Positions 1 to 9,538 of a stretch of DNA of 64,000 nt are shown one piece after another. A program made the translations under genes and the position numbers. The stretch covers positions 310,001 through 374,000 of the forward strand of contig NZ_APLF01000004.1 of assembly GCF_000355905.1 (NCBI RefSeq), in the 5' to 3' direction. Every line of letters starts with the position of its first letter. Position 1 is the first letter of the stretch. A model generated the notes under the pieces. It was not told the DNA's origin. It searched no databases and was given only the letters and a program-made list of their open reading frames with translations. The DNA comes from Psychroflexus gondwanensis ACAM 44. GTDB taxonomy: Bacteria > Bacteroidota > Bacteroidia > Flavobacteriales > Flavobacteriaceae.

Positions 1-2
1 AC

Positions 3-1514
3 GATGCTAATAATGCTTTAGTCGGAAATGGTGTTTCAATGGTCACCTTAGCCTACCTGAGACGGTTTTTAGACTTCTTTAAATCGATTTTTAAAGACAT
101 CGATGCCTCAGAAAACTACGAAGTTTCTGAAGAGCTAGCTGAGATGTTTGCCAAAATGGAAAAAACATTCGCTATCAATAAACATTTAACTGAAGGTAAA
201 TTTAGTGATCACCAACGTAAAGAAGTTTTGGACGAATTAGGTGAAGCAGCGAGTGTTTTTAGGACTCAGGTTTACACTACTGGTTTTTCAGGACATAAGA
301 CTGAAGTCTCTTCAACACAAATCGGGCACTTTATCAACACCAGTTTAGTTTATCTAGAGCATGCAATTGAAGTGAATAAACGAACTGACAACTTATACCA
401 CGCCTATAACCTAATGACCGTTAATCAAGATAAGGTCTCCATAGATTACCTTTCTGAGATGCTCGAAGGTCAAGTTGCTGTATTAAGTTCAGGTTACTTA
501 AATTCTAATCAAGCTTTAACTTTACTTGATGCTTTAAAGCAAAGCGCTTTATTTAGACCCGACCAATACAGTTATTTATTATACCCCTACAAAGACTTAA
601 AAGGCTTTTTGGACCGAAATAATGTTCCAGAAACTTCTGTAAAGTCATCAAAATTGCTTCAAAAGCTGGTGAAAGATGGCCATAAAGGTATAATTGAAAA
701 AGATGTAAAAAACAATTATCACTTTAATGGCAACTTCAATAATGCTAAGAAATTAAAAGAAGCTCTTTTATCTTTAGAAGACCAGGCTTATTCAACTTTG
801 GCAGAAAAAGAAATGGACCAAATACTTAAAGTTTATGAAGAAGTTTTTAATCATAAATCATTTACAGGACGTTCCGGGACTTTTTATGGCTATGAAGGCT
901 TAGGATCTATTTATTGGCATATGGTTTCAAAACTGCAATTAGCGGTTTTGGAAACCTGCATACAAGCCATAGATGCTAAGTCATCTCCTGAAGTTATCGG
1001 TCGATTACTAGAGCACTATTATGAAATAAACGAAGGCATAGGTGTTCATAAATCTCCTAAGTTATATGGTGCATTTCCAACTGATCCTTATTCTCATACT
1101 CCACAAGGTAAAGGCGCACAACAACCTGGGATGACAGGCCAAGTGAAAGAAGACATTTTAAGTCGATTTGGAGAATTGGGTGTTCATATTTATAAAGGGA
1201 AAATTCAATTTAAACCCGATTTATTGCGAAAAACCGAATTTTTAGAAGAAGAACATGTTTTTAGGTTTGTAGATCTAAGCGGTCAAAAGCATCGCCTTCA
1301 ACTTAAGCGGAATTCATTAGGATTTACCTTTTGCCAAGTTCCAATAATTTATTCTATTTCAGATCAAAACAAAATAGAAATAGAATTCTATAGCAAAAAT
1401 TCAGAACAGATTGAAGGACTTCATTTGCCTAAAGAAATTAGTCAAGAAGTTTTTAACCGCTCAGGTCAAGTTAAAATAATTCACGTTTATATTGAAGCGT
1501 CTATTTTAAAATAA
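3..1514 (+). CDS. C-terminal part of a large protein, candidate beta-1,3-glucan phosphorylase-like enzyme (partial)
   Basis: The frame is open to the left edge: 12 further residues precede the first Met at 39, so the true start lies outside the window. About 503 residues are visible. There is no signal peptide or membrane segment in this part. It contains long helical stretches and a conserved-looking block (YGAFPTDPYSHTP, then GAQQPGMTGQVKEDI, around residues 360-390 of the visible part), followed by a short beta-rich tail. I do not recognise the family securely. Its size, the (alpha/alpha)-like composition and the GH17/GH30/MFS neighbours fit the large cytoplasmic beta-1,3-glucan phosphorylases (GH149/GH161), but this is inference. 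The next gene starts 6 nt after its stop, so it is probably co-transcribed with the laminarin genes. Confidence 0.55.
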   Translation, partial: DANNALVGNGVSMVTLAYLRRFLDFFKSIFKDIDASENYEVSEELAEMFAKMEKTFAINKHLTEGKFSDHQRKEVLDELGEAASVFRTQVYTTGFSGHKTEVSSTQIGHFINTSLVYLEHAIEVNKRTDNLYHAYNLMTVNQDKVSIDYLSEMLEGQVAVLSSGYLNSNQALTLLDALKQSALFRPDQYSYLLYPYKDLKGFLDRNNVPETSVKSSKLLQKLVKDGHKGIIEKDVKNNYHFNGNFNNAKKLKEALLSLEDQAYSTLAEKEMDQILKVYEEVFNHKSFTGRSGTFYGYEGLGSIYWHMVSKLQLAVLETCIQAIDAKSSPEVIGRLLEHYYEINEGIGVHKSPKLYGAFPTDPYSHTPQGKGAQQPGMTGQVKEDILSRFGELGVHIYKGKIQFKPDLLRKTEFLEEEHVFRFVDLSGQKHRLQLKRNSLGFTFCQVPIIYSISDQNKIEIEFYSKNSEQIEGLHLPKEISQEVFNRSGQVKIIHVYIEASILK

Positions 1515-1520
1515 AGAGTC

Positions 1521-2804
1521 ATGAAGCCAGTAACACCTGTCCTTTTAGTAATAAGCCTTGTTTTACTGGCTTCTTGCCAATCATCTCAAAAAGAGAAAAA
1601 CCCTATGCAAAATAATAGAAATCTAACTGCTAAAGAAATTCTTAATAAACCAGAGTTTTTAGCAATTTCTTACGGTGGCTACCGAAAAGAGTCACGCGAA
1701 GAGCAACCCACTATTAAACAGCTTAAAGAAGATTTGAAAATTCTTCACGCTATGGATATTCGCATATTACGAACCTATAATGTTCGCCTTCCACATGCTG
1801 CCAACATTTTAAAAGCAATTGACGAACTGAAGAAAGCAAATCCTGAATTTGAAATGTATATGATGCTCGGGGCATGGATCGATTGTAAAAATGCGTGGAC
1901 CGAAATGCCACTCAACCACAATGAAGGAAGCGAACATAACGCTATAGAAATTGACAGAGCTGTAGAATTAGCTAATCAATATCCTGATATTGTTAAAATA
2001 ATTGCGGTTGGCAATGAAGCTATGGTAAAGTGGGCCTCTGCTTATTTTGTTCAGCCACACATTATTTTAAAATGGGTAAAACACCTGCAAGATTTAAAAC
2101 AAGAAGGCGAGATAGATAAGGATTTATGGATTACGAGTTCAGATAATTTTGCCTCTTGGGGCGGCGGAGAACATGAATACCACACTCCAGAGCTCAATGA
2201 GCTCATTAAAGCGGTAGATTATCTTTCTATCCATACCTATCCAATGCATGATACACACTACAATCCTGTGTTTTGGGGTGTACTTCCAAAAGAAAAAAAA
2301 TTGAGTAACACCAAACAGCTAGATAAAGTGATGACTCGTTCCTTGAGTTATGCAGTGTCTCAGTATGATAGTGTTGTAAGCTACATGCAGACTTTAGAAG
2401 TTAAAAAGCCTGTGCATATTGGAGAAACTGGGTGGGCAAGTGTTTCTGCTGGTTATTATGGAGAAAATGGCTCTAAAGCATCAGATGAGTACAAGCAAGC
2501 TTTGTATTATAACAAAATGCGAGAATGGGCTTCAAAAAACAAAATAAAATGTTTCTATTTTGAAGCTTTTGACGAACCCTGGAAAGATGAACATAACCCA
2601 AAAGGTTCCGAGAACTTTTTTGGTCTATTTACAGTAGACGGTAATGCTAAGTACGTTCTTTGGGATGAGTTGGATAAAGGCATTTTCAAAGGTTTTAAGC
2701 GCGGTAAAAACAAAATGACCAAAACCTATAATGGAAACTTGGAAGATCTTCTGCTGGATGTACAAATGCCTCCAGTAAAAAATGAAATTATGCTTAACCA
2801 TTAA
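1521..2804 (+). CDS. GH17-like beta-1,3-glucanase lipoprotein
   Basis: A lipoprotein signal peptide ends in the lipobox LASC (Cys19), which predicts an envelope-anchored enzyme. The rest is a TIM-barrel of the GH17 type: a YGGYR/RTYN start (residues 51-87), the acid/base motif VGNEA (Glu166), and the nucleophile motif GETGW (Glu302) followed by YFEAFDEPW (345-354). GH17 enzymes hydrolyse or transglycosylate beta-1,3-glucan. With GH30 next door it probably works on laminarin or its oligosaccharides in the periplasm or at the outer membrane. The insertion around residues 205-290 is longer than in plant GH17. It sits between the partial upstream gene (6 nt gap) and GH30 (23 nt gap), so probably in one operon. 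The exact bond specificity cannot be read from the sequence. Confidence 0.85.
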   Translation: MKPVTPVLLVISLVLLASCQSSQKEKNPMQNNRNLTAKEILNKPEFLAISYGGYRKESREEQPTIKQLKEDLKILHAMDIRILRTYNVRLPHAANILKAIDELKKANPEFEMYMMLGAWIDCKNAWTEMPLNHNEGSEHNAIEIDRAVELANQYPDIVKIIAVGNEAMVKWASAYFVQPHIILKWVKHLQDLKQEGEIDKDLWITSSDNFASWGGGEHEYHTPELNELIKAVDYLSIHTYPMHDTHYNPVFWGVLPKEKKLSNTKQLDKVMTRSLSYAVSQYDSVVSYMQTLEVKKPVHIGETGWASVSAGYYGENGSKASDEYKQALYYNKMREWASKNKIKCFYFEAFDEPWKDEHNPKGSENFFGLFTVDGNAKYVLWDELDKGIFKGFKRGKNKMTKTYNGNLEDLLLDVQMPPVKNEIMLNH

Positions 2805-2827
2805 GTCAATCACGAAAAACGGTATGT

Positions 2828-4327
2828 ATGAAAATTCTGAAAATTTTATCTATAAACTTAATAGCTCTCATGGTGATTAGTTCTTGCGTAGAAACCAAAA
2901 AATCTTTAAAGGTTGAAGTTGTTGAAACCTCCAGAAGTGGAAGTAAACTCTCTAAAGTTGAAGTCTTTAGCGAAGGAAAACCAACTTCTAAAATCAATTT
3001 AAACCCTGATAGAACTTTTCAAACCTTTACGGGTTTTGGTGGATCATTCACAGAGTCTTCTGCTTATTTACTGAATCGATTGAGTAAAGAAAACCGTCAA
3101 AAAATCATCGATGCTTATTTTGCAGAAAGTGGTGCGCGGTATTCGTTAACCAGAACTCATATGAACTCAAGTGATTTCTCTTTAGGTCAATATTCTTACG
3201 CCCCCGTTGAAGGCGACACCTTATTGACTAATTTTTCTATTGAAGAAGATAAAGACGATATTATTCCTATGATTAAAGAGGCTATGAAGGCCTCAAAGGA
3301 AGGATTCAAAATTATATCTTCTCCTTGGACCGCTCCACCTTGGATGAAAGACAATAACGAGTGGGTTGGTGGAAAATTGAAGCCAGAACATTATGACACT
3401 TGGGCCCTTTTCTTTTCTAAATATGTTGATGCTTATGAAGCTGAAGGTATTGATATATGGGGTTTTACTGTGGAAAATGAGCCACATGGTAATGGCAATA
3501 ATTGGGAAAGCATGCACTATACCCCAGAAGAAATGACCGATTTTGTGAGCAATCACCTTGGCCCTCAATTAGAAAAAGACGGTAAAGGCGATAAAATTAT
3601 TTTAGGGTATGACCAAAATCGCGAAGGCATTAAAGAGTGGGTGGATGTGATGTATAAAGATGAGAAAAATACTAAATATTATGATGGAACTGCCATACAC
3701 TGGTATGAAAGCACTTATGAAGTGTTTCCCGAAGCTTTACAATATGCACATGAAAAAGCACCCAAGAAATACTTGATACAAACAGAAGCCTGTGTAGATG
3801 CTGAAGTACCTAAATGGAAAGATGACGACTGGTACTGGAGTAAGGGAGCGACCGATTGGGGATGGGATTGGGCACCTGATGATCAAAAACACTTGCATCC
3901 AAAATACGTTCCTGTCTATCGCTATGCTAGAGATATCATAGGATGTATGAACAATTGGGTCGATGGTTGGGTGGACTGGAATATGATCTTGGACCGACAA
4001 GGTGGACCTAACTGGTTCAAAAACTGGTGTGTGGCGCCAGTCATTGTAGATCCTGACCAAGATGAAGTGTATTTTACCCCTCTCTATTACACCATGGCTC
4101 ATTTCAGTAAATACATAAGACCAGGTGCAAAACGAATTGATTTCGAATCTACAGATAAAGACTTGCAAGTGAGCGCTGCCACGAATCCAGATGGAAGTCA
4201 TATAGTCATCATTTTTAACCCTTCAGAAGAAGAAAAAGTATTTGAACTTAGTATGAAAGAAGCACAACAAGTAGTTTCTATAAGCCCTCAAGCCATCCAA
4301 ACTATTGTATTAAATCCTAAAAAATAA
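2828..4327 (+). CDS. GH30 family glucosidase lipoprotein
   Basis: A lipobox (ISSC, Cys20) predicts lipidation. The barrel shows family GH30 hallmarks: FTGFGGSFTESSA (67-79), SLTRTHMNSSDFS (106-118), SSPWTAPPWMK (164-174), the acid/base in VENEPH (Glu218), and the nucleophile in IQTEAC (Glu320). A C-terminal beta-domain follows (about 425-499). GH30 members of laminarin loci in marine flavobacteria are known to remove beta-1,6-linked glucose branches, so a debranching role is likely, though exo-beta-1,3/1,6 activity cannot be told apart here. It lies directly upstream of the MFS-GH17 gene with a 5-nt gap, which suggests translational coupling. Confidence 0.9.
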   Translation: MKILKILSINLIALMVISSCVETKKSLKVEVVETSRSGSKLSKVEVFSEGKPTSKINLNPDRTFQTFTGFGGSFTESSAYLLNRLSKENRQKIIDAYFAESGARYSLTRTHMNSSDFSLGQYSYAPVEGDTLLTNFSIEEDKDDIIPMIKEAMKASKEGFKIISSPWTAPPWMKDNNEWVGGKLKPEHYDTWALFFSKYVDAYEAEGIDIWGFTVENEPHGNGNNWESMHYTPEEMTDFVSNHLGPQLEKDGKGDKIILGYDQNREGIKEWVDVMYKDEKNTKYYDGTAIHWYESTYEVFPEALQYAHEKAPKKYLIQTEACVDAEVPKWKDDDWYWSKGATDWGWDWAPDDQKHLHPKYVPVYRYARDIIGCMNNWVDGWVDWNMILDRQGGPNWFKNWCVAPVIVDPDQDEVYFTPLYYTMAHFSKYIRPGAKRIDFESTDKDLQVSAATNPDGSHIVIIFNPSEEEKVFELSMKEAQQVVSISPQAIQTIVLNPKK

Positions 4328-4332
4328 GCCCT

Positions 4333-6831
4333 ATGTCCGAAGAAAAAACATTGGCAAAAGATAAAGTTCCCATAGGTCAGAAAGCTGCCTTTGGAGCTGG
4401 TCACTTCATATTAAATGTGTTACCAGGAACATTAGGCGTCTTTATTCAATTTTTTTTACTTACAGCTTGGGGTGTGGATCCATTGTGGGCTGGTTTGCTT
4501 GGTGGTTTACCCAGAATTTTCGATTCCATCACAGACCCAATTATGGGTTTTATTACAGACAACACAAAATCAAGATGGGGAAGGCGCCGGCCTTACATTT
4601 TTTTAGGGGCTATAATAAGTGGTGTCTTGTTTTTCTTGATGTGGCAAATCGGTGATAATGCATCTCAGACTTATATTTTCTGGCATGTTATGGTTCTTCA
4701 ACTTTTGTTTTTAATTGGAAACACCATGTTTGCCACTCCATTAGTAGGCTTAGGTTATGAGCTGACTCCAGATTATAATGAGCGGACTAGAATCATGGCT
4801 TTTTCCAATACTATGGGACAGATTGCTTGGATGATTGTTCCTTGGTTATACGTCATTATACCTGACCCTGAAACTTTTAACACTCAAACAGAAGGTGTGA
4901 GAACTATGGCCTTAATTGTGGGAGCAATGACAATAGTATTTGGGGTTTTACCAGCCCTGTTTTGTAAAGGAATCGACGCTTCAGAAATGGAGAATAGAGA
5001 GAAAATTAATTTCAAAACCTTTGCTTCTAATATGAAGAAATTGGTTTCTGGCATTGTTTTGATCTCAAAAAACAAACCCTTTATGAAGTTGTGTGGGGCC
5101 ACATTCCTTGTTTTTAATGGGTTTCAATTAGTTGCTGCATTTGGGGTGTTTATTATAGTTTTCTACATGTATAACGGGAGTTATGATATGGCAGGTACTT
5201 GGCCAGCTTGGTTCAATACCATTAATGCGATTATCACTGGTTTTTTAGTGATTCCTATTATTTCTAAAATGGCAACCAAAATAGGAAAGCGAAATGCTTT
5301 TTTAATTTCCACCTTTTTATCTATTGTAGGTTATATCCTAAAATGGTGGGGATTTGATGTAGAGCTGAATGAACGTTTCAATCAAACTGCATTAGGAGAA
5401 AGTTTAACGAGTGGACTAGGTTCTATTTTTAATTTTCTTAATCCACATTTAGACAGTATTGGAGCAAGTTGGTTTACAATAGATGTTGAAAACGGTGTTC
5501 CTTGGCTTATATTCTTACCCATCCCTTTTTTTGCTTTTGGGATGGGTGGACTCTTTACACTTATGATGTCTATGACGGCTGATGTATGTGACCTAGATGA
5601 ATTAGAAAACGGATCGCCTAGAAAAGAAGGAACTTTTGGAGCCATCTACTGGTTAATGGTGAAAATTGGGCAATCTATTGCCTTGGTTTTAGGTGGGCTT
5701 ATTCTAAGCATTGTAGGTTTTGACCCTAATATTACAGAACAATCTATTGAAACAATGAATAATCTTAGGATAGCAGATATTGTCGTGCCAGCCGGCACAG
5801 CTGCATTAGCCTTTATTGTGATGTGGGGTTATGATCTAAATGAAAAACGAGTTAGAGAAATAGGTGCAAAACTTAAAATAAGGAACGTTAAGCCTAAAAC
5901 AATCACTTCGTCTGCTTACCTCAATAAATCTCACTTGTCTTTATCTAGTCTAAATATTTTACCTGATACCAAATTTGACATTAATTTTTCTAACAAATCG
6001 ATTAGAGACGTCAAGAATATTTTCACAAAGACGCTTAATAATGGATTGCATGGGATTTGCTTTAGCCCCTATACGAAATCACAAGACCTTAGTGATACAC
6101 TTTCTGAAAAACAAATACGCAGACGAATGAACATTATCCAACCACACACGCAATGGGTAAGGTCTTTTTCTTGCACTAAAGGAAACGAATACATTCCAAA
6201 AATAGCTAAAGATAAAGGACTCAAAACCGTTGTGGGTGCTTGGATAAGCAACGATAAATCAAAAAATGGAAAGGAAATTGAAGAATTAATATCACTTTCC
6301 AATGCTGGTTTAGTAGATATAGCTGTAGTGGGTAATGAAGTTCTACTTCGGGATGAGTTAACTGTAGATGAAGTGCTTGACTATATTTCAATAGTAAAAA
6401 ATGCACTCCCAGACGATATTCCTGTTGCTTATGTGGACTCTTATTATATATTCGATTTACATCCAGAACTTATACAAGCCTGCGATGTTATTCTTATCAA
6501 CTGTTATCCATTTTGGGAGGGGGCCGATATTGATATTTCACCAGCCTATACGCGATATATGTACAATCTGATTAAAGATCAAGCTATGGGTAAACCTGTT
6601 ATTATTTCAGAAACAGGTTGGCCAAGTGATGGAGAAAGTACTGAAGATGCAGTCCCATCAGATTTAAATGCTATGAAATATTTTATCAATGTGAATCATT
6701 GGGCAAATCAAGAAGATATTAAACTCTTTTATTTCTCATCCTTTGATGAATCTTGGAAAATCCATCACGAAGGGGACGTTGGCCAACGTTGGGGAATATG
6801 GAACGAAAAAGAAAAACTTAAATACAATTAG
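4333..6831 (+). CDS. GPH-type MFS sugar transporter fused to a GH17 domain
   Basis: Residues 1 to about 500 form a 12-helix transporter of the glycoside-pentoside-hexuronide:cation symporter type. The loop motif SITDPIMGF...SRWGRRRPY is at residues 65-88, and DVCDLDELENGSPRKEGTFGA lies around 417-437. A linker of about 50 residues leads to a full GH17-like barrel (about 555-832) with acid/base VGNEV (Glu669) and nucleophile SETGW (Glu760). With 12 helices both ends are predicted cytoplasmic, so the hydrolase should face the cytosol next to the transporter exit. The reading frame is continuous with no sign of an artefactual join. The GH17 part is clearly related to the next gene. Likely role: import of short beta-1,3-glucan oligosaccharides coupled to their cleavage. 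Confidence 0.85.
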   Translation: MSEEKTLAKDKVPIGQKAAFGAGHFILNVLPGTLGVFIQFFLLTAWGVDPLWAGLLGGLPRIFDSITDPIMGFITDNTKSRWGRRRPYIFLGAIISGVLFFLMWQIGDNASQTYIFWHVMVLQLLFLIGNTMFATPLVGLGYELTPDYNERTRIMAFSNTMGQIAWMIVPWLYVIIPDPETFNTQTEGVRTMALIVGAMTIVFGVLPALFCKGIDASEMENREKINFKTFASNMKKLVSGIVLISKNKPFMKLCGATFLVFNGFQLVAAFGVFIIVFYMYNGSYDMAGTWPAWFNTINAIITGFLVIPIISKMATKIGKRNAFLISTFLSIVGYILKWWGFDVELNERFNQTALGESLTSGLGSIFNFLNPHLDSIGASWFTIDVENGVPWLIFLPIPFFAFGMGGLFTLMMSMTADVCDLDELENGSPRKEGTFGAIYWLMVKIGQSIALVLGGLILSIVGFDPNITEQSIETMNNLRIADIVVPAGTAALAFIVMWGYDLNEKRVREIGAKLKIRNVKPKTITSSAYLNKSHLSLSSLNILPDTKFDINFSNKSIRDVKNIFTKTLNNGLHGICFSPYTKSQDLSDTLSEKQIRRRMNIIQPHTQWVRSFSCTKGNEYIPKIAKDKGLKTVVGAWISNDKSKNGKEIEELISLSNAGLVDIAVVGNEVLLRDELTVDEVLDYISIVKNALPDDIPVAYVDSYYIFDLHPELIQACDVILINCYPFWEGADIDISPAYTRYMYNLIKDQAMGKPVIISETGWPSDGESTEDAVPSDLNAMKYFINVNHWANQEDIKLFYFSSFDESWKIHHEGDVGQRWGIWNEKEKLKYN

Positions 6832-6834
6832 GAC

Positions 6835-7752
6835 ATGACATATAGAAAAGAACAAGAGCTATCCAAACAACAAGAAAAATTTTTAGCGTCCATACAAACG
6901 CAGAACTTTTTGAAAGAATACACCCCTGAAGAACTTCACGATGTGTTTAAGACCATCATGTCACAAGGTTTTCATGGCATGTGCTTTAGTATGTACGAAG
7001 ATGGCCAGGAACCTGGACATCATATTACAGAAGAACAAGTACTCAGACGAATGAAAATTTTAAAACCTCACGTCAAGTGGGTACGCTCTTTCTCTTGTAT
7101 TGAAGGGAATGAATTTGTACCAAAAGTAGCTAAACAGCTTGGTATAAAAACCTTAGTTGGGGCGTGGCTAGGTGATGACAAAGAAAAAAACAGGGAAGAA
7201 TTAGACAGCTTAATCAAGATGGCCAATGAAGGTTTGGTAGATATTGCTGCCGTGGGTAACGAAGTTTTATATAGAAATGATTTGCCTATTGAAGAACTTA
7301 TGCAACACTTGGATGAAGTGAGAGCAGCCATTCCATCTCATATTCCAGTTGGTTACGTCGATGCGTATTATGAGTTTACAGTTCATCCCGAGTTAACCGC
7401 TAAATGCGATGTCATTTTATCTAACTGTTATCCTTTTTGGGAAAGTTGCCATTACGACTATTCGTTAACTCATATGCAACATATGTATGGCCAAGCCTTA
7501 AGTGCTGCAAAAGGTAAAAAAGTAATAATTACAGAGACCGGCTGGCCTAGCAAAGGGAAAAGTCTTGGCGATGCACACCCCTCGGAAATGAATGCCTTAA
7601 AGTACTTTATAAATACCCAGTTATGGAGTCATAAAGCAGGTATTGAAGTGTTCTATTTTTCGTCTTTCGATGAGTCTTGGAAAGTAGGTGATGAAGGCGA
7701 TGTTGGTGCATATTGGGGAATTTGGGATAAAAACGAACAACTTAAATACTAA
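6835..7752 (+). CDS. Cytoplasmic GH17-like glucan hydrolase
   Basis: A 305-residue stand-alone GH17-like barrel without a signal peptide or membrane segment, so cytoplasmic. Acid/base motif VGNEV (Glu143) and nucleophile motif TETGWPS (Glu234) are both present, followed by FYFSSFDESWK (273-283). It is closely similar along its length to the C-terminal domain of the preceding transporter fusion and starts 3 nt after that gene's stop, which suggests a tandem duplication followed by fusion or fission. Expected substrate: beta-1,3-gluco-oligosaccharides brought in by the MFS partner. Transglycosylase activity is also known in GH17 and cannot be excluded. Confidence 0.85.
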   Translation: MTYRKEQELSKQQEKFLASIQTQNFLKEYTPEELHDVFKTIMSQGFHGMCFSMYEDGQEPGHHITEEQVLRRMKILKPHVKWVRSFSCIEGNEFVPKVAKQLGIKTLVGAWLGDDKEKNREELDSLIKMANEGLVDIAAVGNEVLYRNDLPIEELMQHLDEVRAAIPSHIPVGYVDAYYEFTVHPELTAKCDVILSNCYPFWESCHYDYSLTHMQHMYGQALSAAKGKKVIITETGWPSKGKSLGDAHPSEMNALKYFINTQLWSHKAGIEVFYFSSFDESWKVGDEGDVGAYWGIWDKNEQLKY

Positions 7753-7972
7753 ATAACCTTAAAATCAAACGATTACTACCTATACATCAACCATACAAAT
7801 CTTAAATCTATCTTTTGAAAGTGAGTGAATACAAGGAGTTACAGAGTTCGAAACTAAATAAGATTTACTAAAATACTGTATGCTTTTTGTAGGGTTTTTA
7901 ATTATGGAATTAATGAAATAATAGGACTATATTTAAGGATAACTAAATTTTATAAACTATAAATTAAAAACA

Positions 7973-9298
7973 ATGAAAAAAATTACAATTATTTTAATGA
8001 TGGTATTAACCGCGACATTTGGGTTTTCTCAACAGGTCGTTGTTCAAGATTTTGAAGCTACTGATTCTTTTACATTTGCAGGCTTTGAGGGTTTGGGTAG
8101 TGTTGCAATAGGAACAGATCCAGCATCAGGTGGAACAAATGGAAGCAACCTTCAGTTAGAAAGTGTATCTACTGGAAATCCATGGCAAGGAGCAGAAATT
8201 GTTCAGCTTATAGATTTTATGCAATTAACAACGGACAAAACTTTATCGATTGATGTATACGCTACTCAGGCCTTTACTTTATTAGGTAAAGTTGAAATAG
8301 GCGGTCCAAATTCTGCAGCATCTCAATCTTACACAACTCCTAATCAGTGGCAAACACTTACCTTTACTTTTAATGAATCATTAGATGGAACTGGTGTTGC
8401 TGATGGAATCTATGAGAAGCTTGTATTTTTCCCAAATTGGAGTTCAAGTAACGGTGGTTTTGATGATCCAGCAGATTTCACAATATACATTGATAATTTA
8501 ACTAGCGAAACGTCAACTCCAGATCCAGATCCAGAGCCAACTGTAGCTGCTCCAACTCCTCCAGAAAGATTGCCAGAAGATGTTATCTCATTATACAGTA
8601 ATCAATATGATAACATCACCGTAACTGAATGGTCAGCTGAATGGGACTCTGCCGATATTGAAGACGTTGTGATTGATGGAAACGATACTAAAAAAATTAC
8701 ATTTGGTGGTTTCTTAGGCGTTGATTTTGCTGCAAACGCATTTGATGCTACAAATATGACGTATTTTCACATGGATTTTTGGGTTGCTAACCCAGATCTA
8801 AGTGATAAAGTATTTAACCCAAAATGGTCCAACCATCTTGGAGCTGATGGAGAAACAAATGCTTACGACTATACCAATATACTTATTGATAGCCCATCAG
8901 GAGAATGGATAAGTCTTGATATTCCACTTGCTGATTTTGTTCCAGTAAACGGAGCAGACAGAAGCGCTTTTGCTCAGTTTTTAATAACATCTAATATTGG
9001 TGGAGTAGCATATGTAGACAACATTTATCTACACAATCAAACCTTAAGTACCAACCAATTTAGCCAAGCTGACTTTACAGTGTATCCAAACCCAACACAA
9101 GATGTATGGAATATCAAAACAACTGTAAATATTTCATCCGTTAAAGTTTACAATTTAATGGGGAATCTTGTATTGAACCAAAAAGTTGATGCTAATGAAG
9201 CCGTAATATCTTCTGAAGGATTAGCGACTGGTGTTTACTTTGTTAAAATTGAGAATGAAGCCAACTACTTTAAAACAGTGAAAGTTATTAAAAACTAA
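7973..9298 (+). CDS. T9SS-exported two-module protein, probable glycan-binding
   Basis: An N-terminal signal peptide (residues 1-20, ending in FGFSQ) is followed by a beta-rich module (about 22-178), an acidic/proline linker with DPDPEP (about 180-205), and a second beta-rich module (about 205-355) with WVANPDLSDK-like strands. A type A T9SS sorting domain (from FTVYPNP at about 368 to the end) predicts secretion and surface attachment. No catalytic motif is visible. The position after the laminarin hydrolases and the carbohydrate-module look suggest a surface laminarin-binding protein. A 220-nt gap separates it from the GH17 gene, so it may have its own promoter, and a strong terminator closes the block. 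Confidence 0.75.
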   Translation: MKKITIILMMVLTATFGFSQQVVVQDFEATDSFTFAGFEGLGSVAIGTDPASGGTNGSNLQLESVSTGNPWQGAEIVQLIDFMQLTTDKTLSIDVYATQAFTLLGKVEIGGPNSAASQSYTTPNQWQTLTFTFNESLDGTGVADGIYEKLVFFPNWSSSNGGFDDPADFTIYIDNLTSETSTPDPDPEPTVAAPTPPERLPEDVISLYSNQYDNITVTEWSAEWDSADIEDVVIDGNDTKKITFGGFLGVDFAANAFDATNMTYFHMDFWVANPDLSDKVFNPKWSNHLGADGETNAYDYTNILIDSPSGEWISLDIPLADFVPVNGADRSAFAQFLITSNIGGVAYVDNIYLHNQTLSTNQFSQADFTVYPNPTQDVWNIKTTVNISSVKVYNLMGNLVLNQKVDANEAVISSEGLATGVYFVKIENEANYFKTVKVIKN

Positions 9299-9320
9299 AC
9301 GAGTTTTAATTTAATAATCA

Positions 9321-9350
9321 AGGCTTGTACTGATGTACAAGCCTTTTTTT
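9321..9350 (+). terminator. Rho-independent terminator of the laminarin block
   Basis: Perfect hairpin GGCTTGTAC / GTACAAGCC with a TGAT loop followed by a run of seven T, 23 nt after the stop of the T9SS protein gene. Confidence 0.92.
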
Positions 9351-9538
9351 GTGGGATAAATCAAAAATCGGCTTTAATAGACTTCAATATCTATTTAAAA
9401 CAAAATAACTTTAGATCATTTACTCTAAAGCTATTCTGATGTAACTTTATTAACATATTTTTTATTCGTTTTCTTTCGCTAATTTAGAGCAAGGCAACAT
9501 AACTTGATATTCTAACCTTACCTAAACCACACCTATAA

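Noticed and set aside
4333-6831. Fusion as a sequencing artefact joining two genes
   Set aside because: The linker is in frame over about 50 residues without a homopolymer at the joint, and no alternative start for a separate GH17 is needed; still worth confirming in relatives.
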